Of a stretch of DNA of 64,000 nucleotides, positions 33,785 to 44,041 are shown piece after piece. The stretch covers positions 9,362,001-9,426,000 of the forward strand of contig OZ316896.1 of NCBI GenBank assembly GCA_973895155.1. Reading direction: 5' to 3'. This stretch comes from Marsupella aquatica (taxonomy: Eukaryota; Marchantiophyta). Each line of letters begins with the position of its first letter. Positions within the stretch are counted from its first letter, which is position 1. The notes under the pieces were generated by a model, which had not been told where the DNA came from, searched no databases, and was given only the letters and a program-made list of their open reading frames with translations. Position numbers and translations under genes: made by a program.

Positions 33785-35182
33785 ATGGCACCATTGGGCA
33801 GTTCTCCTACGGACGTAGGTGACGATGTTGCTCTACGTAAGGGAGTCGATGATGATTTTGTTCGACATCCTGGAACAATAAAACCGGTAGACGATTGGCT
33901 TCCTGTCACTGGGTCACGCAATGCAAAGTGGTGGTACTCTACCTTCCATAATGTGACCGCAATGGTAGGAGCAGGGGTGCTCGGTCTACCTTCGGCTATG
34001 GTTTACCTGGGTTGGGGAGCAGGGACCACTATCCTGGTAGCGTCATGGCTAATCACCCTCTACACCTTGTGGCAGATGGTGATGATGCACGAGATGGTGG
34101 AGGGGAAGAGATTTGACAGATACCATGAACTCGGGCAAGAGGCTTTCGGGGAAAGGTGGGGGCTGTGGATAGTGGTTCCACAGCAGATTGTCGTCGAAGT
34201 AGGGATTGACATTGTCTACATGGTGACCGGAGGACAATCCCTGTGGAAATTCTACCAGCTGATCAGATGCCCAAATTTGGACCTCACCAAATACAAGAGC
34301 TGTCATCATATCGGGCAAACAGCGTTCATCGTCATCTTCGCGACCCAGCACTTTTTCCTGGCTCAGCTTCCGAATTTCAACGCCATCTCGGGCATCTCAC
34401 TGGCGGCAGCTGTGATGTCCCTCAGCTATTCAACCATCGCTTGGGCCGACACCGTACATGTCGGCCAGATTAGCAATGACTACCACCTTCCCGACACGGG
34501 GACGGCAAATCTAGTTTTCGGAGCCATGAATGCGCTGGGAACTGTGGCTTTTGCATACGCAGGTCACAATGTGGTGTTGGAGATTCAGGCCACCCTTCCG
34601 TCGACCCCTGACAGGCCGTCCAAAGTCCCTATGTGGCGCGGAGTGTGGTGTGCTTACATTGTTGTGGCGTTGTGCTACTTTCCGGTGTCTCTAGCCGGCT
34701 ATTGGGCCTTTGGAAACACGCTTAGCGGAAACGTCCTACTTGCTTTGGGGAAACCGAGGTGGCTCATTGCTGCTGCAAATTTGATGGTGGTGATTCATGT
34801 CACTGGGAGTTACCAGCTGTACGCAATGCCTGTGTTTGACATGCTGGAGACTTATCTAGTGAAGAAGATGCACTTTCCACCCTCTTGGCTGTTACGAGTT
34901 GTGACGAGATGTAGCTACGTTTTGGCCACGGCTTTTGTAGCTTGCACATTCCCATTTTTCGATGACCTCCTTGGATTTCTGGGAGGGTTTGCCTTCGCCC
35001 CGACAACATACTTCTTGCCCTGCATTATATGGTTGAGACTTGTGAAGCCAAAGCCTTTCAGTGCCTCGTGGCTGCTCAATTGGTTCTTGATCATTATAGG
35101 AGCTCTTCTCGCTGGCGTGGCTACAATCGGAGGCATGCGGAATATCATCAAAGATGCTAAGACGTACAAATTCTATCAGTAA
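33785..35182 (+). CDS. Lysine/histidine transporter-type amino-acid permease (LHT), 465 aa
   Basis: A single-exon gene of the AAAP superfamily. LHT proteins are plasma-membrane proton symporters that import neutral and basic amino acids. I chose the ATG at 33785 in the strong context CATCATGGCA. Reading from 33758 would need a GTG. The N-terminus is hydrophilic, with DDWLPVTGSRNAKWWYS. The first membrane span follows with the family signature FHNVTAMVGAGVLGLPSAM and LGWGAG. Later landmarks are GQEAFGERWGLW, GIDIVYMVTGGQSL, SYSTIAW, FAYAGHNVVLEIQATLPST and GYWAFGN. The rest alternates hydrophobic segments, about ten or eleven in all, to a C-terminus TYKFYQ. Length matches the family (about 430-450) with a slightly longer N-terminus. 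The absence of introns is notable, since angiosperm LHTs have several; a retrocopy or lineage-typical loss are both possible. Confidence 0.93.
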   Translation: MAPLGSSPTDVGDDVALRKGVDDDFVRHPGTIKPVDDWLPVTGSRNAKWWYSTFHNVTAMVGAGVLGLPSAMVYLGWGAGTTILVASWLITLYTLWQMVMMHEMVEGKRFDRYHELGQEAFGERWGLWIVVPQQIVVEVGIDIVYMVTGGQSLWKFYQLIRCPNLDLTKYKSCHHIGQTAFIVIFATQHFFLAQLPNFNAISGISLAAAVMSLSYSTIAWADTVHVGQISNDYHLPDTGTANLVFGAMNALGTVAFAYAGHNVVLEIQATLPSTPDRPSKVPMWRGVWCAYIVVALCYFPVSLAGYWAFGNTLSGNVLLALGKPRWLIAAANLMVVIHVTGSYQLYAMPVFDMLETYLVKKMHFPPSWLLRVVTRCSYVLATAFVACTFPFFDDLLGFLGGFAFAPTTYFLPCIIWLRLVKPKPFSASWLLNWFLIIIGALLAGVATIGGMRNIIKDAKTYKFYQ

Positions 35183-37263
35183 ACAAAGGATTCCCGCTTG
35201 TCAGCTCTGAAACGCCTTTCCATGTGTTCAAGCTGGCCATGGGAGTCACTATTTTTTCGTGACAATACAACATTAGGAGATGCCCTCAAGATGTCAGTGA
35301 CTGTCTCAAGCATTTCAAAAGTGCTTGAGGAGCTGAAAATTATGTTTGGACCATATCTTTCAGTGAGATGAACTTTTATTACAGGAGCACAAGTAATAGA
35401 AGTTCATCCAGGCAACTACGGTAGGTCTGGTACAGGCTCTTAAATTCTTCTAACATCACATTGCAACGATGTATACAAAATTTGATGGATCAGACCCGTA
35501 AAGTGGCTCTTGAGTTCTTCCAAACTGATGGCCGTCACAAACTGATTCATACCACATTGTGGTTGTTTCAAATTGTTATGCATATTCTTCAGTGCCTCGA
35601 TTCGAGGTCTGGTTTACGTAGTTGAGAAAAGTAATGTTGTCCTGGTGTTTATTTTCATCCATTACCTCGGCAGCCAAAGACCGTCCACAATTGCTGTGGG
35701 GCGGTATGTGGGAAGCTTGGTGTTGCTCCAAGTCGACTTTGATGTGGCCAGCTTAACTTCAATGATATCTCCGCTATACAAAATTGAAGCTGATTCTTCA
35801 TGACCACTGTTCCAGCTCTTCTGCACCTTGCTTGTCCAAGTAACTGAATAATCGAGAAAGTCACTGAACAATCGAGAAAGAACTCTAATTTTCCTATCGT
35901 TTCGCAAATTTTCATATCCTCGTTTTTCTAGCAAGAGGAGGTTGAACAAATCACCCTCTCGAAACCGAGGGACTCGATTCCCTCGGTCATCCATGATCGG
36001 ATCCTTGTCACCTAGAGAATCTAATCGTTGCTGCATTACCTCCAGCATACGAAGAAGATGAGAAGCATGACTTCTAGCTCCGAATCCTTCGTGGGTCTTG
36101 GATTGAGCTCCCTCCCACCGGCTGTAACAATGGAACGACAAGGGCACCAAGTGCAATCCTCAATCGCATCCCTGGCAATCCATATCAGGTACAGCGAGAA
36201 ATCCTGCTCCATGTCTCATATCATCCGTGCCACAAATCGGCAATAATTGCACCAGCTATGGAGCCGTCGCTCCTCCTTAGTAGCTACGGAACGGCAGGGG
36301 GGAGCTGGGCGTCCTTCCCAGCTCCTTGGAAGGACTCTCGGAATTGCGGACCGACTAAGAAATTGTTGTTCTGCATGCTGCTGCCCCAGAGGGTCCACGG
36401 CTGGGTTTGCAGGAGCGGGAAGAAAGCGTTGATAAAGCCTATCAGCACATCGTGGTAGCTCTGGTCTTCAAAGCATCCATCCCATCTCTTCGGCGCCAGG
36501 TGTGTCGCCACGAATGCCCGTAGATTGATCTCTTTGGCAGACTCGACAGCAACCCTACTTTGAATGAGAGAGAATTTGCGGTGCCAATACGCTTGAGGGG
36601 AGCTCCCACCGTCTTTCCCCGTTGGAAGAGATTTCTGACCTGAGTTTCCAAGCTCCAATCACGATCCGACGACATACTCGAAGCCAGGGTAGAAGAAAGT
36701 AAAGCAGATTGTCGGCCAGAACGAGGCAGCAAGATTATTCAAATCATTCTAATCGCTGACCTCTGGTTCTTTAGCTCCTCTCCGTTTCGAGCGCCCCCGT
36801 TGTATCTGTTTTCAAAGAATAATTCAGTTAAATCTTTCAATCGAAAACATTCTCTCACAATTGGCTTCACCAATACCATACTCCAGACTGGGAATCCGCG
36901 CTTTAAAATGAAGTGATGTACTGGTGGGGAGAAGTGCGTCACCATTACTCCTCCCCTTCGCTTGCGGCGCAAGGCAGAGAGTTTTGGGAAGTCAGCTTTG
37001 CAGACTCACTAGGACGCTGGAGACAGTGCAGTAGTGGACGCGCCTGGAACTAGTCAACAATGAACGGAGCATTTTAGAGGTGCCACTTACTAGCTACGGT
37101 CCGCTGTGCATGCCTCTCGAAGTTAGTCATAAATGACCGAATTGGTCATTGTCCATTGTGATCACTCCCCTGTCCTCTCTCTGTTTAATTTCTTTAATCC
37201 TCTTTCCTGGGGATCGGTCGACTTGAAAGGTCAATCCTTTCAAGCATTCCTTCCGTACTTACT
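35183..37263. other. Intergenic; overlapping ORFs without family resemblance
   Basis: The first few hundred bases should contain the LHT 3' UTR. From 35660 to 36980 several minus-strand ORFs of 75-165 codons overlap with plus-strand ORFs and show no motif I can name. They may be remnants of a decayed gene. Confidence 0.35.
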
Positions 37264-37527
37264 TCATTCAAAGTCGCTCGATGTGGGCTGGTACCCTCGT
37301 TCTTCAAAATCTTGAAGTACTTCTCTTTGCATCCGAAGCCACAGTTTCTGGGACTCTCTCTCGAACTTTTCCCTCTGCAAATCCGATAACAGGCCATCTC
37401 CTGCTACTTTCAAGGCACTCTGGCTTCCTATCGTCGTCCCATAAGTGCCCCCCTGCTCGACAAATTCCTTCACCGCCTCTTCGTCTCCCGGGTATGGGTA
37501 CTCTCGACGTTGGTAAAGGCTCGCCAT
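37264..37527 (-). CDS. Small hypothetical protein, 87 aa
   Basis: A minus-strand ORF with an ATG in good context (GAGATGGCGAG). It encodes an acidic, charged protein without membrane span or signal peptide. It starts MASLYQRREYPYPGDEE, then has a helical stretch LQREKFERESQKLWLRMQRE and ends near EERGYQPTSSDFE. The composition looks protein-like, unlike neighbouring ORFs, and the helix could be a coiled coil. A GTAAGT immediately follows the stop codon, so the last codons may be spliced differently and the ORF could be one exon of a longer gene. I do not recognise the family. Confidence 0.35.
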   Translation of the reverse strand: MASLYQRREYPYPGDEEAVKEFVEQGGTYGTTIGSQSALKVAGDGLLSDLQREKFERESQKLWLRMQREVLQDFEERGYQPTSSDFE

Positions 37528-38736
37528 CTCCCTTTCTTCCTGTTCAAAAAGGCACCTCTGTGCTGAAAATATTGCAAAAACTCATGTCCTAGCTACTGTA
37601 GCACGCTACATCAGTGCACTCGCGACTTCCATGCTTTCGAGTCTAGGAAATCTTAACCAGGCGAGGCCACAAAATACAAGCAAACAAGAGAACTTGACCG
37701 AGAAAGAAATTGCGAGAACAAAAACAGAGAGAGAGGACTAGTGCATAAGCAACCTTTACAAACTTTACTACCGACGGAAACTAAAGAGTGAAAAATCTTC
37801 ACGAAAGTGATAGGTGGAGTAGTTTCGCACTCCAAAGTAACGTATGTCCGGGACAAAATTAAAATCACAATGCAACCGACCGACCTACCTTGGTGCGAGG
37901 CTTCAGAGTCCACCAGCCTAGAGGCGAAGTTTCATCCCACAACCAAGCAGCACCAATGATCGCGTACGTCGTCAGCGACGCCTTCCCCATCTGGAAGTAC
38001 AGCTCATTCTTTCTAGTTCGCCTCCAATTCTTCAATATCTTCATCAGTTCCCCCTCCTAACTTCTCCACCAATGCAGGGATCCTTGACACTCCACTCTAG
38101 ACGCCTCTTTCCCGGCTGGCTAGCGATCTCGAGATAGTTTACCGAGATGCCTTCACCATCAGCACCCCGCTCCTCAGATCCGCAATTTCGAAATGATGAG
38201 CAACGCCACGATAAAATCCCCTTACCCTAGAAATTCCTCGACATTACATCTTGTCCAAAACATATCTAATAAACTCAAATCTCGTTCTCGACCTCAGTTC
38301 TCCCTGTCCGAGCAATCTGGCGGTGGAAGAGGTCGGTGAGAGTGGGCTGAAATAGTCCTCTGAGAATTGAATGAATTCAGCTTCCAAGCAAACGATTCAT
38401 GTGAGGACTAAGGGTGGAAGCCTCGCCACTCTGTTGTAGAACTTGGGGCAAAGTTAATACCACCAACGACTCACTGTTCACGAGAGATTTGGTGTCTTCG
38501 CCATGGATTCATTCCTAAAAGTGAAGCGGCATGTAATTACATTGCGAGGATCATGAAGGATACTTGAGCAAAGACTGTATGTTTACAGAATCTCCATCCA
38601 CTCCAGGCTTGGCCAGCGCAAAGAGCCCCCTTGATGCACTTGTCCGATTTCTCGTTGAAGGCTTTGTACATGGCAGGTGCGTGATCCATGGCCGGTTGAT
38701 TTGTACAGTAGACGATTGATTTCATTCACAATCTCA
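37528..38736. other. Intergenic, nothing recognised
   Basis: No family-like ORF or repeat was found. Confidence 0.4.
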
Positions 38737-39227
38737 GGTGTCTCGGTATCCAGCTTCATGGCAACTAGCCTAATTAGGGCATCTCAAAGCTTCTAAATTA
38801 GGATGATGACATTAGGTAGAGCACTGGCCATATAAAAGGAGAAGTGTCACCACCAATCTACAACTATAATAAGGGACCTTGCCTTTTTGGGGGATCTTGC
38901 CTATTTATTGTCCTTCATCCCGATAAAAAAAAGTTCTTGGGAGGAAAGATCCACAACTGTTGGATTTGATTAGTTGTTTTCACTGACCATTGATGGAGGA
39001 AATGTGCACCCTGGCACATATGTGCTGCCCCATAAATACCCCGGCCCGACTCCATATGGGCTGGCCCTCCTTGCATCATGCAACGCTCAGGCATATGGCT
39101 CGTGGCCATATAAAAAGAGAAGTGTCCAAGACTTCTCCATTTCCCTTTTTCACATTACTCTCCCCTATGGCGAGACTTTGCTCCACAATTTCAAAGTGAG
39201 TGTAGTGCATGTCCACTACATCCATTT
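38737..39227 (+). repeat. Dispersed repeat family R1, left part (interrupted by the copia element)
   Basis: Words CTTCATGGCAACTAGCCTAA, TCTCAAAGCTTCTAAA, GGCCATATAAAA, GAGAAGTGTC and TTTGCTCCACAATTTCA occur in order. They resume on the far side of the copia insertion at 45909. The family appears as roughly 230-bp units in tandem. Confidence 0.75.
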
Positions 39228-39571
39228 TGTTGAGCATAGACGACATTCGTAACGGCAAGCCCATGAACCATCCAACGCACAAGAGTCGACACAGAGAGAT
39301 ACGTGGTTCACCTCCACATGAGGCTACGTCCACGGGAACATACAAGAGCTTTACTGCACTCTAGGCCGACCGGCCATACCAAGCATCCACAGCACAAGCT
39401 CTTCCTATCTCTCAACTAGCTCCATAACAATGAGCCTTTGTTTCACCAGGGTCTGGCATCAGCCCTGGCTATATACACAACAGCACTACCGCTAACATTA
39501 GCTAAGTCTTAACCCGAGTTAGACTAACTGTGGTTAGCTCATGAGTCACAAGACTAGAGCAATATCTAACA
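39228..39571 (-). repeat. 3' LTR of the copia element
   Basis: 344 bp. Two substitutions separate it from the 5' LTR, in GTTTCACC versus GTTCCACC and in AGTCTTAACC versus AGTCCTAACC. Confidence 0.97.
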
Positions 39572-39573
39572 AA

Positions 39574-39582
39574 CTCCCCCTT
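39574..39582 (-). other. Polypurine tract of the copia element
   Basis: Minus-strand AAGGGGGAG immediately before the 3' LTR, the expected site for plus-strand priming. Confidence 0.85.
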
Positions 39583-39778
39583 GACTCTTGTCTTGGGGAC
39601 TGGACTAAATGCTACCATATGGAATCCTCAGCGGGAAGTTTTAGACAATCACCAAACCAGGTCTCCCCCTAAAAACCACAAGGGTTAACTAAGGGTTAAC
39701 TAGAACTAAGCCGTAGCCTAACAGGAATGAGTAATCCATATACAAATAGTCACACATTGCTAAATAACTCTACTTGCA

Positions 39779-39991
39779 CTACAACTGCAAAACCTGCAAA
39801 GTAGCACGGTGTCTTGAGAAACTCTCCAAAGAAATCATTTTGGTAAAGGCATCAGCGGGATTGAGCTTTCCATCAATCTTGACTAGCTCAAAAGTTTTAT
39901 CAGACACTACTTGCCTGATAAAATGGTACCTGATATCAATGTGCTTCACCCTGCTATCCATCACCTGGTTAGCAGCCAAGTGAAGAGCACT
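39779..39991 (-). pseudogene. RNase H C-terminal remainder of copia pol, cut off by a TAG
   Basis: In the same frame as pol, directly after the TAG at 39992-39994, the reading continues with SALHLAANQV, RVKHIDIRYHFIRQ and LNPADAFTKM, and ends at 39779. These are the normal terminal motifs of copia RNase H. The TAG therefore truncates pol by about 70 residues, probably making this copy defective. Confidence 0.88.
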
Positions 39992-42985
39992 CTAACTATC
40001 ACAGTTTAGAGTCATTTTTCCATGCTCTAAACCCATCTTCGCGATCAACTTATCCAACCAAATTGCTTCCTTTGCTGCTTCTGTTGCTGCAACATACTCT
40101 GCTTCTGTAGTAGACTGAGATATGCACTTCTGCAAGGTAGATTTCCAACTGATACATCCTCCTCCAAGAGTGTATATAAACCAGGTTGTAGATCTCCTTG
40201 TATGCAGACAGTCTCCATAGTCAGAATCTACATAGCCAACTAATGTTCTATCTGATCTGTTATCAAATAGTAATCCATAGTCCTGTGTACCCTTGAGATA
40301 CCTGAGAATCCACTTCACAGCTTCCCAATGTATCTTCCCTGGATTTGACATGAATCTGCTAACCTTGCCCATCGCTAGGGCCAAGTCAGGCCTAGTACAA
40401 GTCATCAAATACATCAGACTGCCTATTGCCTTCTCATAAGGAATCTTAGCCATCAGACCTTTCTCCACAGCATCCGTAGGAGAGAAAGCCGATGATAACT
40501 TGAAATGTGAAGCTAAAGGAATACTCACTGGCTTACAGTTTTCCATGTTGAATCGTGCAAGTACTTTCCTCGCATACTGGCCTTGACTCAAGCACAACTG
40601 TCCAGTCTCAGAGTTCCTAAAAATCTCCATCCCTAAGATCCTCTTGGCCTTACCAAGATCCTTCATCATGAATTCAGCACTCAATTTTGCCTTGAGACTG
40701 TCAACCTCAGATTGATCTTTAGCCACAATCAGCATGTCATCCACATAGATCACCAGAATGATGAAACCGAATACATCATTCTTGACTGATTTTGTATACA
40801 CACAAGGATCATACACCATCCTTGTAAAACCTTGAGCAAGTATGAAATCATCAAACCGCTTGTTCCATTGTCTGGGAGATTGCTTCAATCCATACAAGGA
40901 CTTGAGCAATTTGCAAACTAAGTTCTCTTGGCCTTTCTTCATAAAGCCTAGTGGCTGTCTCATGAAGATCAACTCTTCCAAGTTGCCATAGAGAAAGGCA
41001 GTAACAACATCCATCTGATCCATCACCAGACCAAAAAATACAACAAGCTGACACAAGATCCGAATTGTGGAATACTTAGCCATCGGTGAAAAGACCTCAT
41101 TGTAGTCCACTCTTTTCTCCTGAGTGAACCCCTTGGCAACAAGCCTTGCCTTGTAGATCTTATCTCCACCCTCTGAAGGACTGTCCTTCAACTTGTAAAT
41201 CCACTTGCTGTCCACCACTTGTTGACCTCTTGGAAGCTCCACCAACTCCCATGTCTTGTTGTCACTCAAAGATTGCAACTCCCTCTGCATTGCTGCATTC
41301 CACTCATGCTTCTGCTCTGAAGCACAAGCCTCACTATACGAAGAAGGCTCTCCTTCTTCCAAGATCAAAGCCATGTCATCTTCATCAGGTGCAATGTCAA
41401 TATCATCTAGCTTAGATGAGTCTGCCCATTGACCATACCTGGTAGGAGCTCTAGTAGAACGACTGGAAGTTCTTCTAGTAGATGACTCAGGCTGATCTGC
41501 TGCTGCTGCTGGTTGAATTTGAGGTACCCCAGCAACAATCTGCTCCTCTTGTTCCATAACAGGAACCAGCTCCAAGCCCGGAGCTTCTCCATCTCTCCTG
41601 TCATGAACTGCATCATGACTAATCTCCCCCTCAACCCCGTCCGGGATGGGAGATTTCTCCTTGTTAGTATGGAAGTCCTGAGAACTCTCCCCCTCCTTTG
41701 ATGATCTGGATTCATTAAAGGACACATCTCTACTGACAATTAGTTTACAGGTTACTAGATCCCATAACCTATAACCCTTCACACCTTTCTGATAGCCAAG
41801 GAAAATGCACTTTTTCGACTTGGATCGAAGCTGGGAAGGTGTAAGCACATAAGCATCACATCCAAAAATCCTCAGATGTGAGTAATATGTTGGACGCCCG
41901 TACCTCATTTCAAATGGCGTCTTGAATCCAATAGAACTGGATGAAGAAAAATTTACCAAATAAGCTGCAGTGTTGACAGCTTCACCCCAAAACTCATGTG
42001 GTAAGCATGATTGACTCAACATACTCCTCGAACGGTCCAATAGTGTTCGGTTGAGTCTCTCAGAAACACCATTCTGTTGAGGAGTATAACTTGTTGTGAG
42101 ATGGCGGATGATCCCCTGCTCCTTACAATACGTTCCAAATTCACCGGAACTGTATTCACCGCCGTTATCCGATCGAAGATATCTCACCTTATTACCAGTC
42201 TGATTCTCAACTTGGGCTTTCCACTCCTTAAAAGTGGCAAAAACATCAGACTTATTGTGTAGAAAGTATATCCACACATATCTTGAGTAATCGTCTATGA
42301 ACGTGACATAATATAACCATCCAGAATGTGAGGGAGTAGGGGCTGGACCCCACACATCACTATGTACATACTCAAGTACCTCCTTGCTGGTGTGAGTTCC
42401 AACTCCGAAGGGTTTCCTGTGCTGCTTCCCTAGCACACAGTGCTCACAAAATTTCAACTTACAAGATTGCAATTTAGAAAGTAATCCTTTCTTCTGAAGA
42501 ATAACCAAACCTTTTTCACTCATGTGGCCCAAACGGAAGTGCCACAGCCGGGCCGTCTCCTCATGAGATAAGGTTACATTGGCTTCATCACAAACTACAC
42601 TGCCCTCCAAAACGTATAGATTGCTATGTCTCTTTCCCTTCAATACAACTTTAGTACCAGTTGAAACCTGAAGGACACCATTAGCAGAGCTCCACTGATG
42701 GTCATTTGCTTCTAAAACTCCAAGTGAAATGCGATTTTTCATCATGCTGGGAATATGTCTCACATTCCTCAACTTTCTCACAGCACCATCAAACATCTGA
42801 AATCTTACAAATCCAAGTCCAACAACTTGACATGGGATTCCATTTCCCATCAACACTGACCCGTTGGAAACCGTGTAAGAACTGAAACAATCTCTCCTAG
42901 AGCAAATGTGAAAAGTACATGCACTATCTAGAATCCAGTCATCACTACTTGGATTTGACACTACGTTGAGAGCATAACCTTGACA
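39992..42985 (-). CDS. pol: Copia pol: protease, integrase, reverse transcriptase, RNase H (interrupted at the C-terminus)
   Basis: In the same frame as gag, this starts just after the UGA at 42986-42988, about 998 codons to the TAG. Domains in order: aspartic protease region with DWILDSACTFHICS; integrase zinc finger (HFRLGHMS then CEHC); the integrase core with HSDVWGP, FIDDYSRYVW and RSDNGGEYSS; reverse transcriptase with the YVDDMLI active site at about 40727-40753; RNase H with GYVDSDYGDC and STTEAEYVAATEAAKEA. The protease triad reads DSA where DSG or DTG is usual, which may be lineage-typical or a mutation. No independent ATG exists at its start, so expression as a gag-pol fusion is expected. 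Apart from the two stops the frame is open throughout. Confidence 0.95.
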   Translation of the reverse strand, partial: CQGYALNVVSNPSSDDWILDSACTFHICSRRDCFSSYTVSNGSVLMGNGIPCQVVGLGFVRFQMFDGAVRKLRNVRHIPSMMKNRISLGVLEANDHQWSSANGVLQVSTGTKVVLKGKRHSNLYVLEGSVVCDEANVTLSHEETARLWHFRLGHMSEKGLVILQKKGLLSKLQSCKLKFCEHCVLGKQHRKPFGVGTHTSKEVLEYVHSDVWGPAPTPSHSGWLYYVTFIDDYSRYVWIYFLHNKSDVFATFKEWKAQVENQTGNKVRYLRSDNGGEYSSGEFGTYCKEQGIIRHLTTSYTPQQNGVSERLNRTLLDRSRSMLSQSCLPHEFWGEAVNTAAYLVNFSSSSSIGFKTPFEMRYGRPTYYSHLRIFGCDAYVLTPSQLRSKSKKCIFLGYQKGVKGYRLWDLVTCKLIVSRDVSFNESRSSKEGESSQDFHTNKEKSPIPDGVEGEISHDAVHDRRDGEAPGLELVPVMEQEEQIVAGVPQIQPAAAADQPESSTRRTSSRSTRAPTRYGQWADSSKLDDIDIAPDEDDMALILEEGEPSSYSEACASEQKHEWNAAMQRELQSLSDNKTWELVELPRGQQVVDSKWIYKLKDSPSEGGDKIYKARLVAKGFTQEKRVDYNEVFSPMAKYSTIRILCQLVVFFGLVMDQMDVVTAFLYGNLEELIFMRQPLGFMKKGQENLVCKLLKSLYGLKQSPRQWNKRFDDFILAQGFTRMVYDPCVYTKSVKNDVFGFIILVIYVDDMLIVAKDQSEVDSLKAKLSAEFMMKDLGKAKRILGMEIFRNSETGQLCLSQGQYARKVLARFNMENCKPVSIPLASHFKLSSAFSPTDAVEKGLMAKIPYEKAIGSLMYLMTCTRPDLALAMGKVSRFMSNPGKIHWEAVKWILRYLKGTQDYGLLFDNRSDRTLVGYVDSDYGDCLHTRRSTTWFIYTLGGGCISWKSTLQKCISQSTTEAEYVAATEAAKEAIWLDKLIAKMGLEHGKMTLNCDS

Positions 42986-44041
42986 TCACAATATGTCATC
43001 ATCATCGAATAAATCTACCTCATGCGAGCTCGATGTTGCGTTAGCAGAGGCAGTAGGGACCTTTACTCGACAATCCCTTTTCATGTGGCCTGGCTTGCCA
43101 CAATTCCAACATGCAAGAGGCTTCCTCTCTTGCGATTTTCCTCTGGATTTAGATCTTCCCCAAGATGTAGATCTAAACCTGTTCTGCCCATTCGTGCGCT
43201 GCGCTGCTCTTCCCCTGTTCACATTCAGCGCAGTGCCAGAAGAAGATGCTATCTGTGATTGACCCAGCTTCTTCTGAGCATCATCAGACAATAAAGAGTT
43301 TACCACCTCATTATACGAAATGGACTTCAGATCTCTGTACAAGAGCACCTGTTTCAAGCCCTGATATGACGGCGGTAAGGAGCTTAGCAAAAGCAAGGCC
43401 TTATCCTCATCTTCAACTCCTTTTCCCAGGTTTGACAGATCAACCGCTAGACTGTCAAATTCATCCAGGTGATCCTGCATCTTGCTCCATTCCTTGAGCC
43501 TGAGGCTCATCAAGAGAGATTTCTTGTATAGCCGGTCTGACGCATCTTCCCGGTAGTACTTCTCTCTTAGAGCCTTGAACAGTGACGCACAATCCGCATA
43601 ATCATCCAGCTGCTTGATGATGTGCGGCTTGAGATATAGCATCATTGCATTGACAGCAATCACCTGCTCCTGTCTCCACTGTCTCACAGAAATCTCCTCC
43701 TCTCCATCATACTGTTCTCGCGAAGAGAGCAAATGAGCTAAGCCCATGGCCCGAAGGACACCCTTGACTTGCTTCTCCCACAGCAAGTAATCAGTATGAC
43801 CATCGTACTTCTCCACCTCAAACTTCACTCCTTCGAATCTTGCCATCTCCCTCTTCTTTCCCACTATCGATAGCTCTGGTAGTAACACAGCTTCCTCCAC
43901 TACACGCTGCACCGGTGATCGTACCGGTGTCACTAGTTCTTCCTCAAACGGTAGCAACTCCTCCTCAGACTCACCGTCTGACCGTCGTGATCCTGAAGCT
44001 CCACCGACGCCAATTCTTCCAGTATCCTCCGAGTCACTCAT
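42986..44041 (-). CDS. gag: Copia gag (nucleocapsid), 351 aa
   Basis: The ATG is at 44041. The longer reading from 44050 uses TTG. The N-terminus is acidic (SEDTGRIGVGG, then EEELLPFEEEL). The capsid-like domain has VEKYDGHTDYLLWEKQVKG and HLDEFDSLAVDL, typical of plant copia gag. The CCHC zinc knuckle CWNCGKPGHMKRDC lies at about 43068-43109. The reading ends DLFDDDDIL-UGA. Pol follows in the same frame with no gap, so UGA alone separates the two proteins. Confidence 0.95.
   Translation of the reverse strand: MSDSEDTGRIGVGGASGSRRSDGESEEELLPFEEELVTPVRSPVQRVVEEAVLLPELSIVGKKREMARFEGVKFEVEKYDGHTDYLLWEKQVKGVLRAMGLAHLLSSREQYDGEEEISVRQWRQEQVIAVNAMMLYLKPHIIKQLDDYADCASLFKALREKYYREDASDRLYKKSLLMSLRLKEWSKMQDHLDEFDSLAVDLSNLGKGVEDEDKALLLLSSLPPSYQGLKQVLLYRDLKSISYNEVVNSLLSDDAQKKLGQSQIASSSGTALNVNRGRAAQRTNGQNRFRSTSWGRSKSRGKSQERKPLACWNCGKPGHMKRDCRVKVPTASANATSSSHEVDLFDDDDIL

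Noticed and set aside
35660-36980. Minus-strand ORFs of 75-165 codons, possibly one decayed gene
   Set aside because: No domain recognised, frames shift without clear splice sites, and plus-strand ORFs of equal quality overlap.
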